Shown here one piece after another: positions 10,810 to 20,125 of a stretch of 64,000 nt of DNA. Position 1 is the first letter of the stretch. Every line of letters starts with the position of its first letter. The notes below the pieces were generated by a model that was not told where the DNA came from, did no database searches, and was given only the letters and a program-made list of their open reading frames with translations. Both the position numbers and the translations under genes were made by a program. Source of the stretch: Bacteroidota bacterium. GTDB lineage: Bacteria; Bacteroidota; Bacteroidia; Chitinophagales; BACL12. The stretch is taken from positions 930,001 to 994,000 of the forward strand of contig JADKEK010000001.1 of assembly GCA_016718035.1 (NCBI GenBank), in the 5' to 3' direction.

Positions 10810-13017
10810 TTACTCAATAATCATTTTTTGCTCAGTAATCGTAACTTCATTAGTCAACCGTACAAAATAAATACCGGTAACAAAATTATTAATTGAAATT
10901 GCTGCTGTGAAGTAATTTAAAGAATTAAGTTTTTTGGTATATATTAATTGACCAAGTGAATTAACAATTTCAATTACAGTTTCATTTGAAATCGAACCTG
11001 AAATATTAAAGCTGCCATTATTCGGATTTGGGAAAATAGAAAATGCATCTTCCCCATTCATCATCTCCCCTGTCTCGCCTGCAGGCAAGCCCTCCTTGCA
11101 AGGCACACTCACCGCAATCGAATTCGAATTTTTATAACATCCTGTTGCGGTTTTTGTAACACGACATTTATAATTACCAGAGGTAGTTGCAGTATACATT
11201 AATGATGTTGCTCCTGCAATTGGTGAAGCGCCTTTATACCATTGGTAGGTACATCCTGCCACCGGAGTTTCTGTTAATGTTACAGAGCCGCCTGCGCAGA
11301 ATGTTGTGGCGCCTCCGGCTGAAATACTTGCAGTTGGATTTTTTAATACGTTTACAATTATTTGAGATGATAAAGCAACATCACAAGGGCTGGTTGTTTC
11401 ACATGTGTATGTACCTTTTACATTAACTATATATGTTGAAGAGGTTGCTCCGGGAATATTAACTCCATTTTTTTTCCATTGCAGTGAAGTACCGGAATAT
11501 GCTGCAGATAATATAACATTTCCTCCCTGACAGAATGTTGTGTCACCTCCCGCTGAAATAGAAATTGATTCAGTGATACCATCATCAATCAATCCATTGC
11601 AATTATCGTCTAACGAATTACAAATTTCGGGCGCAACCATGCAGTTACCTTCTATTTTAACCACCCAATAATCAGTAATTTCCAAACCTCCGCCAACAGT
11701 ATTTTCAGTTTTATCTCCTGATGCATAGGATTCAGAATTTCCTGCGAGTATAAATCCACCATCCTCTGTTTCCGCGATAGCATGCAAATAATCTGATTTA
11801 TTTCCACCTATAGTATTATCCCACATCACCGTTCCAGCTGCATCCAATTTTACTATCCAATAATCATCAGCGTGATTTGTTGGGCCAAAATTCATTTCAG
11901 TTTTGTCAAATCCAATCGGGGATTCTGATGAACCTGCCAGAATATATCCGCCATCAGTAGTTTGTTCTAGTTCACTAAGTTCTTCAATATCAGTTCCACC
12001 AATAGTATTTTCCCACTCTATTTCGCGCACAACATTTAATTTAATGATCCAATAATCTCCATACCCATAATTAGATTCCGATTTATTTGGTGAGATACTG
12101 GAAGTAGAATATCCCCCCATAATATAACCACCATCCAAGGTTTGTTTGATCGACTTTAACCTGTCAGTGGAGCTTCCCCCAATAGTTTTTTGCCAAATTA
12201 AATCCCCAGCATTGTTTAATTCTAAAATCCAATAATCAGCATAAACAGTACCGCCAACAACGCCTTCTGTTTTATCTCCTGAAATACCGGAAATAGAATG
12301 TCCTGCAGCAATAAAATTACCATCATTGTTTTGCAAAACAACAGAAACCTGATCATCACCGCTTCCACCAATTGTATTTTGCCATTCTATTGAACCGGCG
12401 CTGTTGAGTTTAATTATCCAAAAATCATCTAAACCATTGGAGGGTTCTGTTTTATCTCCCCCAACACCTGATTCCGAAAATCCGCCTAATAAATATCCAC
12501 CATCGTTTGTCTGAATAATTGACTTTAATTTATCTTCATCGGGACCTCCAATAGTATTTTGCCACTCAATAATACCAGCACTATTTAATTTTATAACCCA
12601 ATAATCTCCATAAAATGATCCACCAAAATAGGCTTCAGTTTTATCACCGTTAATTCCGGAGGTAGAATTACCTCCCAGAATATATCCGCCATCTGACGTT
12701 TGTTTAATAGAATAAAGGTGATCTTGTCCAGTGCCTCCAATTGTGTTTTGCCACTCAATTGAACCTGTTAAACTTATTTTCACTACCCAAAAATCGCATG
12801 AAGATGTGGAACCAACATTTACTTCGGTTTTATCGCCATTCAATTCAGATCTTGATTCACCACCAAGAATATAACCGCCATCAGTTGTTTGTTCTACAGC
12901 ATATAAATATTCATAGTCGTTACCACCAATTGTGTTTTGCCATTCAATAGCAGGAGCTTGGGCTGTAAGCAGCTGAGTAATGATTATGGCGTATATAAAG
13001 AATAAAACTTTTTTCAT
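10810..13017 (-). CDS. P5: T9SS-exported seven-blade propeller protein, ISGDKTE dialect
   Basis: The start is the ATG at 13017 (MKKVLFFIYA...), three bases inside the longest open frame, which would begin at TTG. The 735-residue product has a signal peptide ending LLTAQ, seven blades (about 22-455) with the typical QTTDGGYILGG and DYWI.KL signatures, a MopE motif CNSLDDNCNGLIDDG (about 464-479), two Ig-like domains (about 482-640) and a sorting domain (about 655-735). A ten-residue insert GLPAGETGEM sits between the last Ig domain and the sorting domain and is shared only with P7, P8 and P9. The gap to P6 upstream is nine bases. Confidence 0.9.
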   Translation of the reverse strand: MKKVLFFIYAIIITQLLTAQAPAIEWQNTIGGNDYEYLYAVEQTTDGGYILGGESRSELNGDKTEVNVGSTSSCDFWVVKISLTGSIEWQNTIGGTGQDHLYSIKQTSDGGYILGGNSTSGINGDKTEAYFGGSFYGDYWVIKLNSAGIIEWQNTIGGPDEDKLKSIIQTNDGGYLLGGFSESGVGGDKTEPSNGLDDFWIIKLNSAGSIEWQNTIGGSGDDQVSVVLQNNDGNFIAAGHSISGISGDKTEGVVGGTVYADYWILELNNAGDLIWQKTIGGSSTDRLKSIKQTLDGGYIMGGYSTSSISPNKSESNYGYGDYWIIKLNVVREIEWENTIGGTDIEELSELEQTTDGGYILAGSSESPIGFDKTEMNFGPTNHADDYWIVKLDAAGTVMWDNTIGGNKSDYLHAIAETEDGGFILAGNSESYASGDKTENTVGGGLEITDYWVVKIEGNCMVAPEICNSLDDNCNGLIDDGITESISISAGGDTTFCQGGNVILSAAYSGTSLQWKKNGVNIPGATSSTYIVNVKGTYTCETTSPCDVALSSQIIVNVLKNPTASISAGGATTFCAGGSVTLTETPVAGCTYQWYKGASPIAGATSLMYTATTSGNYKCRVTKTATGCYKNSNSIAVSVPCKEGLPAGETGEMMNGEDAFSIFPNPNNGSFNISGSISNETVIEIVNSLGQLIYTKKLNSLNYFTAAISINNFVTGIYFVRLTNEVTITEQKMIIE
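11062..11091 (-). repeat. In-frame 30-bp GC-rich insert (GLPAGETGEM) in P5
   Basis: This ten-codon block encodes GLPAGETGEM. It is much richer in G and C than its surroundings and carries short inverted CCTG/CAGG-type arms. The same block occurs at the same place in P7, P8 and P9 and is absent from the other array members. It looks like a small palindromic element that tolerates translation. Confidence 0.6.
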
Positions 13018-13026
13018 CAAATTGAA

Positions 13027-15147
13027 TTATTGTTTAACAAAATTTTGTGTAATGATAGAATTACCATTTTTTATTTTTACAATATAAATACCTGCAGGTA
13101 AATTTTCCACGTCAAATATTGTATTATTTTTATTTGTTGAAATTATATCAATTACCTGACCTAACGCATCGAATAAAATTACAGAATTTGTCTCATTATT
13201 ATCAATTTCAATTGTAATATTTGTGGTGGCAGGATTAGGATATATGTTTACACCATTTTCCATTACTTCTCCTTCTCTACAAGGCACGCTCACCGCAATT
13301 GCATTCGAATTTTTATAACAACCTGTTGCTGTTTTAGTAACACGACATTTATAATTACCTGAGGTAGTTGCAGTATAAGTTAATGATGTTGCTCCTGCAA
13401 TTGGTGTTGCGCCTTTATACCATTGATAGGTACATCCTGCAACATCGGCTTCTGTTAATACAACGCTGCCACCACTGCAGAAAGTTGTTGGACCTCCTGC
13501 GGATATGCTTGCGTTGGGGTTTTTATTGACTAATATATGTATTTGTGATGATTCAGTTGTGTCGCAATCACCGGTAGTTTCGCAGGTATAATATCCAGAT
13601 TTATTAGCAGTGTAGGTTGAAGTTGTTGCGCCTGGTATTGCGGTGCCATTTTTTTTCCACTGCACACTTATTCCTGTATATGTTGCGATTAAATCAACTG
13701 AGGTTCCCTGACAAAATACCGTATCGCCTGCAGCGGCAATGGTAATTGTTTCAGCAAGACCATCATCAATAATTCCGTTACAATCATCATCTATTTCATT
13801 ACAAATTTCGGGTGAAGGAATACATTCGTCAGCCATTAATTTAATAATCCAATAATCATATTGGCCACGTCTGTTTTCCGTTTTATCGCCTGAAATATTT
13901 GAATCAGAATTACCGGCAATACAATATCCGCCATCAGTAGTATGGATAATATCCCAAGCCTGATCCACGCCGTTTCCACCAATACCATCCTGCCAGATTT
14001 CGTTGCCATTTTCATCCAGTTTAATTAACCAAATATCATTACTGCCGGAAATTGGCACCGTTCTATTTCCTGAAATTCCACTTGCTGAAATACCTGCCAA
14101 TAAAAAATCACCATCGGGTGTTTCCAAAACACTGTTTAAATTATCGAAACTTGAACCGCCATAAGAGCGATCCCATTCGATATTAAATTGTTCGTCAATT
14201 TTAATTATCCACCAATCCGATTCGCCAAAACCATTTTCGGTTTTATTTTCACCTGCGTCACTTGTTGAAGTACCTACACAAATAAATCCGCCATCGCTGG
14301 TAAGCAATAAATCTTCAAGCGAATCGTCGAAAGTACCACCATAAGTTTCCTGCCACAAAATTTCACCCACGGAGTTAATTTTTATCACCCAATAATCCAT
14401 CCAACCTTTGTTTGTTGCAGTTTTATCGTAACCGATATTACTCATTGAAGAACATCCTAAAAAATAATTTCCTGCTCCATCTTCTACTATTTTTGTTCCA
14501 TAATCGCGTGAAATACCAACAATAGTATTTTCCCAAATTATATCACCGAACTCATCTGTTTTAACCAGCCATACATCTGTAACAAAAGTATTTTCTGTTT
14601 TGTCGCCACTGCTATCACTCACACTAAACGTCATTAATAAAAATCCACCATCTTCGGTTTGAATCACATCACGCATGGTTTCACCATTACCACCACCAAT
14701 AGTATTTTGCCAGACAATATTTCCTAAAGCATCTAATTTTAACATCCAAATATCATCGAAACCATTAGATGATTCTGTTTTATCGAATTGATCTGAACTA
14801 ATTGATTCACCAGCAACTAAATAACCACCATCAGTTGTTTGAATAGCAATTTTTGCAGTTTCCTGCAGATTGCCATAAATAGTATTTTGCCATTCTATAC
14901 TTCCAGTTGCAGTTAATTTGATAATCCAGTAATCATTTTCCCCTTTTTTACCTTCTGTTTTATCTCCACCAAAACCACCGTAGGTAGTTCCACAAACGAT
15001 ATACCCTCCATCGGCAGTCTGATTAACTGTTGACACATAATCATCGGCGGTGGAACCGAGTGTTTTTTGCCATTCGATGGCGGGAGCCTGGGCATGCATA
15101 GCAGTAGTAGCAACTACTCCAAGGATAAAAAAATAAAATTTTTTCAT
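13027..15147 (-). CDS. P6: T9SS-exported seven-blade propeller protein, ISGDKTE dialect
   Basis: The product has 706 residues: signal peptide ending TAMHAQ, seven blades (about 22-440) that are more diverged than in P5 (for example IYGNLQET and IVGISRDYG replace the usual IGG..D), MopE motif CNEIDDDCNGIIDDG (about 447-463), Ig-like domains (about 465-622) and a sorting domain (about 633-706) ending NSIITQNFVKQ. It lacks the GLPAGE insert. P6 is nine bases from P5 and nine from P7, so co-transcription is very likely. Confidence 0.9.
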   Translation of the reverse strand: MKKFYFFILGVVATTAMHAQAPAIEWQKTLGSTADDYVSTVNQTADGGYIVCGTTYGGFGGDKTEGKKGENDYWIIKLTATGSIEWQNTIYGNLQETAKIAIQTTDGGYLVAGESISSDQFDKTESSNGFDDIWMLKLDALGNIVWQNTIGGGNGETMRDVIQTEDGGFLLMTFSVSDSSGDKTENTFVTDVWLVKTDEFGDIIWENTIVGISRDYGTKIVEDGAGNYFLGCSSMSNIGYDKTATNKGWMDYWVIKINSVGEILWQETYGGTFDDSLEDLLLTSDGGFICVGTSTSDAGENKTENGFGESDWWIIKIDEQFNIEWDRSYGGSSFDNLNSVLETPDGDFLLAGISASGISGNRTVPISGSNDIWLIKLDENGNEIWQDGIGGNGVDQAWDIIHTTDGGYCIAGNSDSNISGDKTENRRGQYDYWIIKLMADECIPSPEICNEIDDDCNGIIDDGLAETITIAAAGDTVFCQGTSVDLIATYTGISVQWKKNGTAIPGATTSTYTANKSGYYTCETTGDCDTTESSQIHILVNKNPNASISAGGPTTFCSGGSVVLTEADVAGCTYQWYKGATPIAGATSLTYTATTSGNYKCRVTKTATGCYKNSNAIAVSVPCREGEVMENGVNIYPNPATTNITIEIDNNETNSVILFDALGQVIDIISTNKNNTIFDVENLPAGIYIVKIKNGNSIITQNFVKQ

Positions 15148-15156
15148 ATAAATGAA

Positions 15157-17283
15157 TTATTTTTTTACAAAAGTTGTGATACTAAACGCATTACTAGTTT
15201 TAATTTTTACGAAATAAATACCTGCTGATAGGTTTGCAACATTGATTATCACACTATTTTCCTGTGACGAAACATTATTAATTAATCGTCCCAAAGCATC
15301 ATATAAAGTTACCGATTCAATATCACTTTCATTTGTTTCAATAGTAATAAATGTAGTTGCTGGGTTCGGATAAACATTTATTTCATTTGCTATCATCTCC
15401 CCTGCCTCGCCGGCAGGCAGGCCTTCTCTACACGGCACACTCACTGCAATCGCATTCGAATTTTTAAAACAACCGGTTGCAGCTTTTGTAACTCGGCATT
15501 TATAATTACCTGAGGTAGTTGCAGTATAAGTTAATGATGTTGCTCCGGCAATTGGAGTTGCGCCTTTATACCATTGATAGGTACAACCTGCAACCGCAAC
15601 TTCTGTTAATATAACACTTCCACCGGCACAAAATGTTGTTGGGCCTCCGGCAGATATACTTGCGTTGGGGTTTTTAATTACGTTGACAAAAATTGGGGTT
15701 GATTCAGTTGTATCGCATGCGCTTGTGGTAACGCAAGAATAATTTCCTTTTGTTGTGACATTATATGTTTCGCTTGTTGCACCGGGAATATTGGTGCCAT
15801 TCTTGTTCCATTGCACAGTTGCACCTGAGTAGGTTGCAGTGAGTAACACGCTACTGCCCTGACAAAACGTAATTGGTCCACCAGCGGAGATGGTAATTGT
15901 TTCGGTGATGCCGTCATCAATGAGGCCGTTGCAGTTGTCGTCGAGGGAGTTGCAGAGTTCGGGGGAGGGTAAACATTCCGGGAACAGTTTGACCAACCAA
16001 TAATCCATACTTCCGTGATTAAATGAAACATCCCCGTCATTTGAATATGTCTGAACCAAAACAGCAAAACTATGATCGTTTAATTCAATTATATTAGAAC
16101 CATAATCATCCTCTGAACCACCTAAAGATTTTTGCCAAATTATTTCTCCTAATGGATTTATTTTAACTACCCATGCATCAGAATTTCCATGATTAAAAAT
16201 TACATCACCATCATTTGAATAAGTAAACCCTGTGAAGATATAATTACCATCGGTAGTATTAATTATTTGACGCCCATAATCATCTTTTGTTCCACCAAAG
16301 GATTTTTGCCATTCAATTATGCCGTTGAAATCAAGTTTTACAATCCACATATCATCACGAGCTCCTGTTCCATGGTGGCCTGTTACATCGCCATTAATGG
16401 ATTCGGAGCTTCCGGTTACGATACATCCACCATCAGATGTTGCATTTACACAGAATCCGTAATCATAGTCAGTACCACCCAAACATTTCTGCCAAATAAT
16501 TTCTCCTGCAGTTGATAATTTAATTATCCAATAATCACTTTGTCCATGGTTACCCGTTACGTCACCATCATTTGAAAAGGCATGTCCTGCAATGATATAA
16601 TTAAGATCAGTTAAGATATCCACGGTATAACCGTCTTCACCACTTGTGCCTCCTAAGGAACGCTGCCACTCAATATTTCCGAGCGCGTCTAGCTTTAATA
16701 CCCATATATCTATGGATCCATCAACGCCGTGATGCCCTAAAACATCACCATTTGTTGAACGTGATTCTCCAATAAATATCGAGCCCCCGTCGGGAGTTGC
16801 TTTGAGAAATCTTGCATTATCTATATTTGTTCCCCCATATAAATGACTCCAAATAATCTCTCCTAACGTATCAATTTTAAATACCCAAAAATCAACTGAT
16901 CCATTATTGCCAGACACATCCCCATCATTTGATGTAGACATGGCGCCTACAATAAATCCATCAGGAGTTTGTATAATTGAACATGGATGTTCATCTAGTG
17001 TACCTCCGTAGGATTTCCCCCATTCAATATTATGGTCAACATCCAATTTAACAATCCAAACATCATAATATGCAGTTGATCCGTGATGGCCGGAAACATC
17101 ACCATCGTTGGAATAGGAATCCCCAATAACAATAAATCCATCTGCACCCAAATCTAAAATATCATCTGGATCATCTAATTTAGTTCCTCCATAAGTTTTT
17201 TCCCACTCAATTTCCGGGGCCTGAGCAAAAGAGAAATTAATGAAAAACAGTAAGTGCAAGGTTAATATTAAAATTTTTTTCAT
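15157..17283 (-). CDS. P7: T9SS-exported seven-blade propeller protein, GDV..NHG dialect
   Basis: The product has 708 residues: signal peptide ending NFSFAQ, and seven blades (about 25-430) with loops of the S.DGDV.GNHG/HHG type as in P2 and P8. The MopE motif CNSLDDNCNGLIDDG is at about 439-456, followed by two Ig-like domains, the GLPAGEAGEM insert, and a sorting domain from about 632. The DNA from about 15420 to 15975 (both Ig domains and MopE) is nearly the same as in P8 (about 17600-18150) and P9 (about 19735-20285). Similarity stops abruptly at the N-terminal edge of the MopE motif, as expected after gene conversion of a module. Confidence 0.9.
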   Translation of the reverse strand: MKKILILTLHLLFFINFSFAQAPEIEWEKTYGGTKLDDPDDILDLGADGFIVIGDSYSNDGDVSGHHGSTAYYDVWIVKLDVDHNIEWGKSYGGTLDEHPCSIIQTPDGFIVGAMSTSNDGDVSGNNGSVDFWVFKIDTLGEIIWSHLYGGTNIDNARFLKATPDGGSIFIGESRSTNGDVLGHHGVDGSIDIWVLKLDALGNIEWQRSLGGTSGEDGYTVDILTDLNYIIAGHAFSNDGDVTGNHGQSDYWIIKLSTAGEIIWQKCLGGTDYDYGFCVNATSDGGCIVTGSSESINGDVTGHHGTGARDDMWIVKLDFNGIIEWQKSFGGTKDDYGRQIINTTDGNYIFTGFTYSNDGDVIFNHGNSDAWVVKINPLGEIIWQKSLGGSEDDYGSNIIELNDHSFAVLVQTYSNDGDVSFNHGSMDYWLVKLFPECLPSPELCNSLDDNCNGLIDDGITETITISAGGPITFCQGSSVLLTATYSGATVQWNKNGTNIPGATSETYNVTTKGNYSCVTTSACDTTESTPIFVNVIKNPNASISAGGPTTFCAGGSVILTEVAVAGCTYQWYKGATPIAGATSLTYTATTSGNYKCRVTKAATGCFKNSNAIAVSVPCREGLPAGEAGEMIANEINVYPNPATTFITIETNESDIESVTLYDALGRLINNVSSQENSVIINVANLSAGIYFVKIKTSNAFSITTFVKK
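15394..15423 (-). repeat. In-frame 30-bp GC-rich insert (GLPAGEAGEM) in P7
   Basis: This is the second copy of the ten-codon palindromic insert, with arms CCTGCC and GGCAGG. It lies at the same junction between Ig domain 2 and the sorting domain as in P5. Confidence 0.6.
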
Positions 17284-17298
17284 GAGGAAAAATTTAAA

Positions 17299-19410
17299 TT
17301 ATTCTATTATTATATTTTTTACATTGTAAATATTGTTATTCCACAATTTTACTAAATAAATTCCAGGAGTAATATTTTTTAATTCAATGGGTTCATTTAT
17401 TATTCCACCATTAGCTATAACTTTCTTAGAAAATATTAATTGTACAAGGTTGTTGTATATCTCAATTGTTGATTCAGGAGACGCAAAATTTTGCGTCGTT
17501 ACGGTTGTTTCGATTGTAAATGATCCTTTATTGGGATTCGGGTAAATTGAGAATGTATTTTCATCATTGATCATTTCTCCTACCTCGCCGGCAGACAAGC
17601 CTTCTTTACAAGGCACACTCACCGCAATTGCATTCGAATTTTTAAAACAACCTGTTGCTGCTTTTGTAACACGACATTTATAATTACCGGATGTAGTTGC
17701 AGTATACGTTAACGATGTTGCACCTGCAATTGGTGTTGCACCTTTATACCATTGGTAAGTACATCCTGCAACAGCAATTTCAGTTAACACCACACTTCCA
17801 CCTGCACAAAAAGTTGTTGGGCCTCCGGCAGAAATACTTGCGTTGGGATTTTTAATTACGTTGACAAAAATTGGGGTTGATTCAGTTGTATCACATGCAC
17901 TTGTTGTTACACAAGAATAATTTCCTTTTGTTGTAACATTATATGTTGCAGTTGTTGCACCCGGGATATTTGTGCCATTCTTTTTCCATTGCACAGATGC
18001 ACCTGTGTAGGTTGCAGTGAGCGACACGCTACTGCCCTGACAAAACGTAATTGGTCCGCCAGCGGAGATGGAAATTGTTTCGGTGATGCCGTCATCGATT
18101 AGGCCGTTGCAGTTGTCGTCGAGGGAGTTGCAGAGTTCGGGGGAGGGTAAACATCCGTCACCTAATTTTACGACATAAAATTGTGAAGCTGAATCATCTG
18201 CATATAAATTACCGGTTACATAAAAACCATCATCGGTTTTTGATATGTCCCATGCTGCATCACAAGCTAAAGTTCCAACACATTTATCCCAGATAAGATT
18301 TAAATCTTCATCAATATTTACTATGTAATAATCACAACTTCCAACGCACCCCATTTGTTTTTCACCTGACAAAACAAACTCTCCATTGTTTTCAATAATA
18401 GAAGAAAATAATTCCTCACCACTTTCTCCAATACATTTATCAGATATTAAATTTCCATCAAAATCAATCTCAACTAACCAACCATCATAATAACCATTCA
18501 TTTCTGAAACATCTCCATCATACGAAGATGTCTTTCCTGCAAGAATTATAGCATTATCGCCAGATTGAATTAAACTATAGCACTGATCATCACCTGAGCC
18601 GCCAAAACATTTTTGCCAAATCAAATTTCCTGAAGCGCTTAATTTGACAATCCACATGTCTGGCGCATATGTTGTATGTAACCCAGTTACATCCCCATCT
18701 ACAGATCTAGAATCACCAGCAATAATAAATTCACCGGTAGTTATTTGAATAAGGTCAAACAAATATTCCTGATCACTTCCGCCTAAACAAATTTGCCATT
18801 GTAATACACCGGTAGAATTTATTTTAAATACCCAATAATCAAACCCTTCACCGGGGTGAAACCCACTTACATCATGATTTGTTGAATTACTCATTCCACC
18901 TATTACAAAGCCTCCATCAGAAGTTGCAATTACTGCCCTTGCCCAGTCAGAAGAACTTCCTCCATAAGTTCTCTGCCACAGAATATTTCCCTCAGAATCG
19001 ATTTTAATTACCCAAATGTCGCCGAGACTATTGGGACCATAATGGGAAGTTAAATCTCCATCTTCAGAATTAGCAGTACCTACAATTAAATAATCGTCGC
19101 CCACATTTATAATAGAGCGACCTTCTTCTGCATGACTTCCTCCATAACATCGTTGCCATTCAATCGCCCCGAGACTATTAAATTTAAAGAGCCAAATATC
19201 TGACAATCCATTAAAACAAGTAGCATCACCATCAAAACTACTACTTCTAGTTCCTAATACGAGACATCCACCATCCGGAGTAGAAACAACCGATCTGGTA
19301 TCATCATTGCCTGATGTACCAATAAACTGAGACCATTCCTCTACAGGAACTTGGGAATAAATTTCAAACCCAAACAAAAAGCAAAAAAATAATATTATAT
19401 AATTTTTCAT
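17299..19410 (-). CDS. P8: T9SS-exported seven-blade propeller protein, GDV dialect
   Basis: The start is the ATG at 19410 (MKNYIILFFC...); a longer frame begins at a TTG. The product has 703 residues: signal peptide ending EIYSQ, seven blades (about 22-415) with mixed loops (SFDGDA, SEDGDL, SVDGDV), some lacking the NHG. Then come a MopE motif (about 425-441), two Ig-like domains, the GLSAGEVGEM insert, and a sorting domain from about 617. The sorting domain contains VTTQNFASPE, encoded across an 18-bp perfect palindrome. The gap to P7 is 15 bases. Confidence 0.9.
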   Translation of the reverse strand: MKNYIILFFCFLFGFEIYSQVPVEEWSQFIGTSGNDDTRSVVSTPDGGCLVLGTRSSSFDGDATCFNGLSDIWLFKFNSLGAIEWQRCYGGSHAEEGRSIINVGDDYLIVGTANSEDGDLTSHYGPNSLGDIWVIKIDSEGNILWQRTYGGSSSDWARAVIATSDGGFVIGGMSNSTNHDVSGFHPGEGFDYWVFKINSTGVLQWQICLGGSDQEYLFDLIQITTGEFIIAGDSRSVDGDVTGLHTTYAPDMWIVKLSASGNLIWQKCFGGSGDDQCYSLIQSGDNAIILAGKTSSYDGDVSEMNGYYDGWLVEIDFDGNLISDKCIGESGEELFSSIIENNGEFVLSGEKQMGCVGSCDYYIVNIDEDLNLIWDKCVGTLACDAAWDISKTDDGFYVTGNLYADDSASQFYVVKLGDGCLPSPELCNSLDDNCNGLIDDGITETISISAGGPITFCQGSSVSLTATYTGASVQWKKNGTNIPGATTATYNVTTKGNYSCVTTSACDTTESTPIFVNVIKNPNASISAGGPTTFCAGGSVVLTEIAVAGCTYQWYKGATPIAGATSLTYTATTSGNYKCRVTKAATGCFKNSNAIAVSVPCKEGLSAGEVGEMINDENTFSIYPNPNKGSFTIETTVTTQNFASPESTIEIYNNLVQLIFSKKVIANGGIINEPIELKNITPGIYLVKLWNNNIYNVKNIIIE
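17480..17497. repeat. 18-bp perfect palindrome inside the P8 sorting domain
   Basis: GACGCAAAATTTTGCGTC is a perfect 18-bp palindrome. It is translated in frame as part of VTTQNFASPE within the P8 sorting domain. A degenerate copy is at 19617-19634 in P9, where it still encodes TTQDFASPE. Other array members have different residues here, so it looks like an inserted palindromic element. Confidence 0.6.
17572..17601 (-). repeat. In-frame 30-bp insert (GLSAGEVGEM) in P8
   Basis: This is the third copy of the ten-codon insert. It has point changes that spoil one arm of the inverted repeat, so it is older or under less constraint than the P7 and P9 copies. Confidence 0.55.
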
Positions 19411-19432
19411 GGTCAGCAATTAATACATTAAA

Positions 19433-20125
19433 TTATTCCATTACAATTTTACTTTGGGCAATATAATAATCACCTTGTTTAATTTTCAACAAATAAATAC
19501 CGCTAACAGCATTTCCGATACTAATTATTTCATTAACTATTCCATCCTGAGAATTGGTTTTTTCAGAATAAATTAATTGTCCAAGGTTATTATAAATCTC
19601 AATTGTTGTTTCGGGTGAAGCAAAATCTTGCGTCGTTACGTTCGCTTCGATTGTGAATGTTCCATTGTTGGGATTTGGATAAATGGAGCAAGCATTTTCA
19701 TCAATCAGCATCTCCCCTGCCTCACCGGCAGGCAGGCCTTCTTTACACGGCACACTCACTGCAATCGCATTCGAATTTTTATAACAACCTGTTGCAGCTT
19801 TTGTAACTCGGCATTTATAATTACCGGATGTGGTTGCTGTATATGTTAATGAGGTTGCACCTGCAATTGGTGTGGCGCCTTTATACCATTGATACGTACA
19901 TCCTGCAACCGCAACTTCTGTTAATACCACACTTCCACCGGCACAAAAAGTTGTTGGGCCTCCGGCAGAAATACTTGCGTTGGGATTTTTAATTACGTTG
20001 ACAAAAATTGGGGTTGATTCAGTTGTATCACATGCGCTTGTGGTAACGCAAGAATAATTTCCTTTTGTTGTAACATTATATGTTGCGCTTGTTGCACCGG
20101 GAATATTTGTGCCATTCTTTTCCAT
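19433..20125 (-). CDS. P9, 3' fragment: Ig-like domains and T9SS sorting domain, separated by a frameshift
   Basis: This frame encodes the rest of Ig-like domain 1, Ig-like domain 2 (FCAGG...QWYKGATPIAGATS), the GLPAGEAGEM insert and a sorting domain ending YYIAQSKIVME. It is the continuation of the gene at 19993-23247 and not a gene of its own: it has no signal peptide and starts in mid-domain. The break is at 20118-20121, where a run of four T stands for the five T found at the same codons (QWKKNG) in P8. Restoring one base joins the two frames into a protein of about 1270 residues. A sequencing error is the simplest cause. Confidence 0.75.
   Translation of the reverse strand: MEKNGTNIPGATSATYNVTTKGNYSCVTTSACDTTESTPIFVNVIKNPNASISAGGPTTFCAGGSVVLTEVAVAGCTYQWYKGATPIAGATSLTYTATTSGNYKCRVTKAATGCYKNSNAIAVSVPCKEGLPAGEAGEMLIDENACSIYPNPNNGTFTIEANVTTQDFASPETTIEIYNNLGQLIYSEKTNSQDGIVNEIISIGNAVSGIYLLKIKQGDYYIAQSKIVME
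19709..19738 (-). repeat. In-frame 30-bp GC-rich insert (GLPAGEAGEM) in P9
   Basis: This is the fourth copy of the ten-codon insert, at the same place as in P5, P7 and P8. It differs from the P7 copy by only about one base. Confidence 0.6.

Noticed and set aside
17480..17497. Palindrome read as a transcription-factor site
   Set aside because: It lies deep inside coding sequence and is translated in frame with a degenerate copy in P9; an inserted repeat explains it better.
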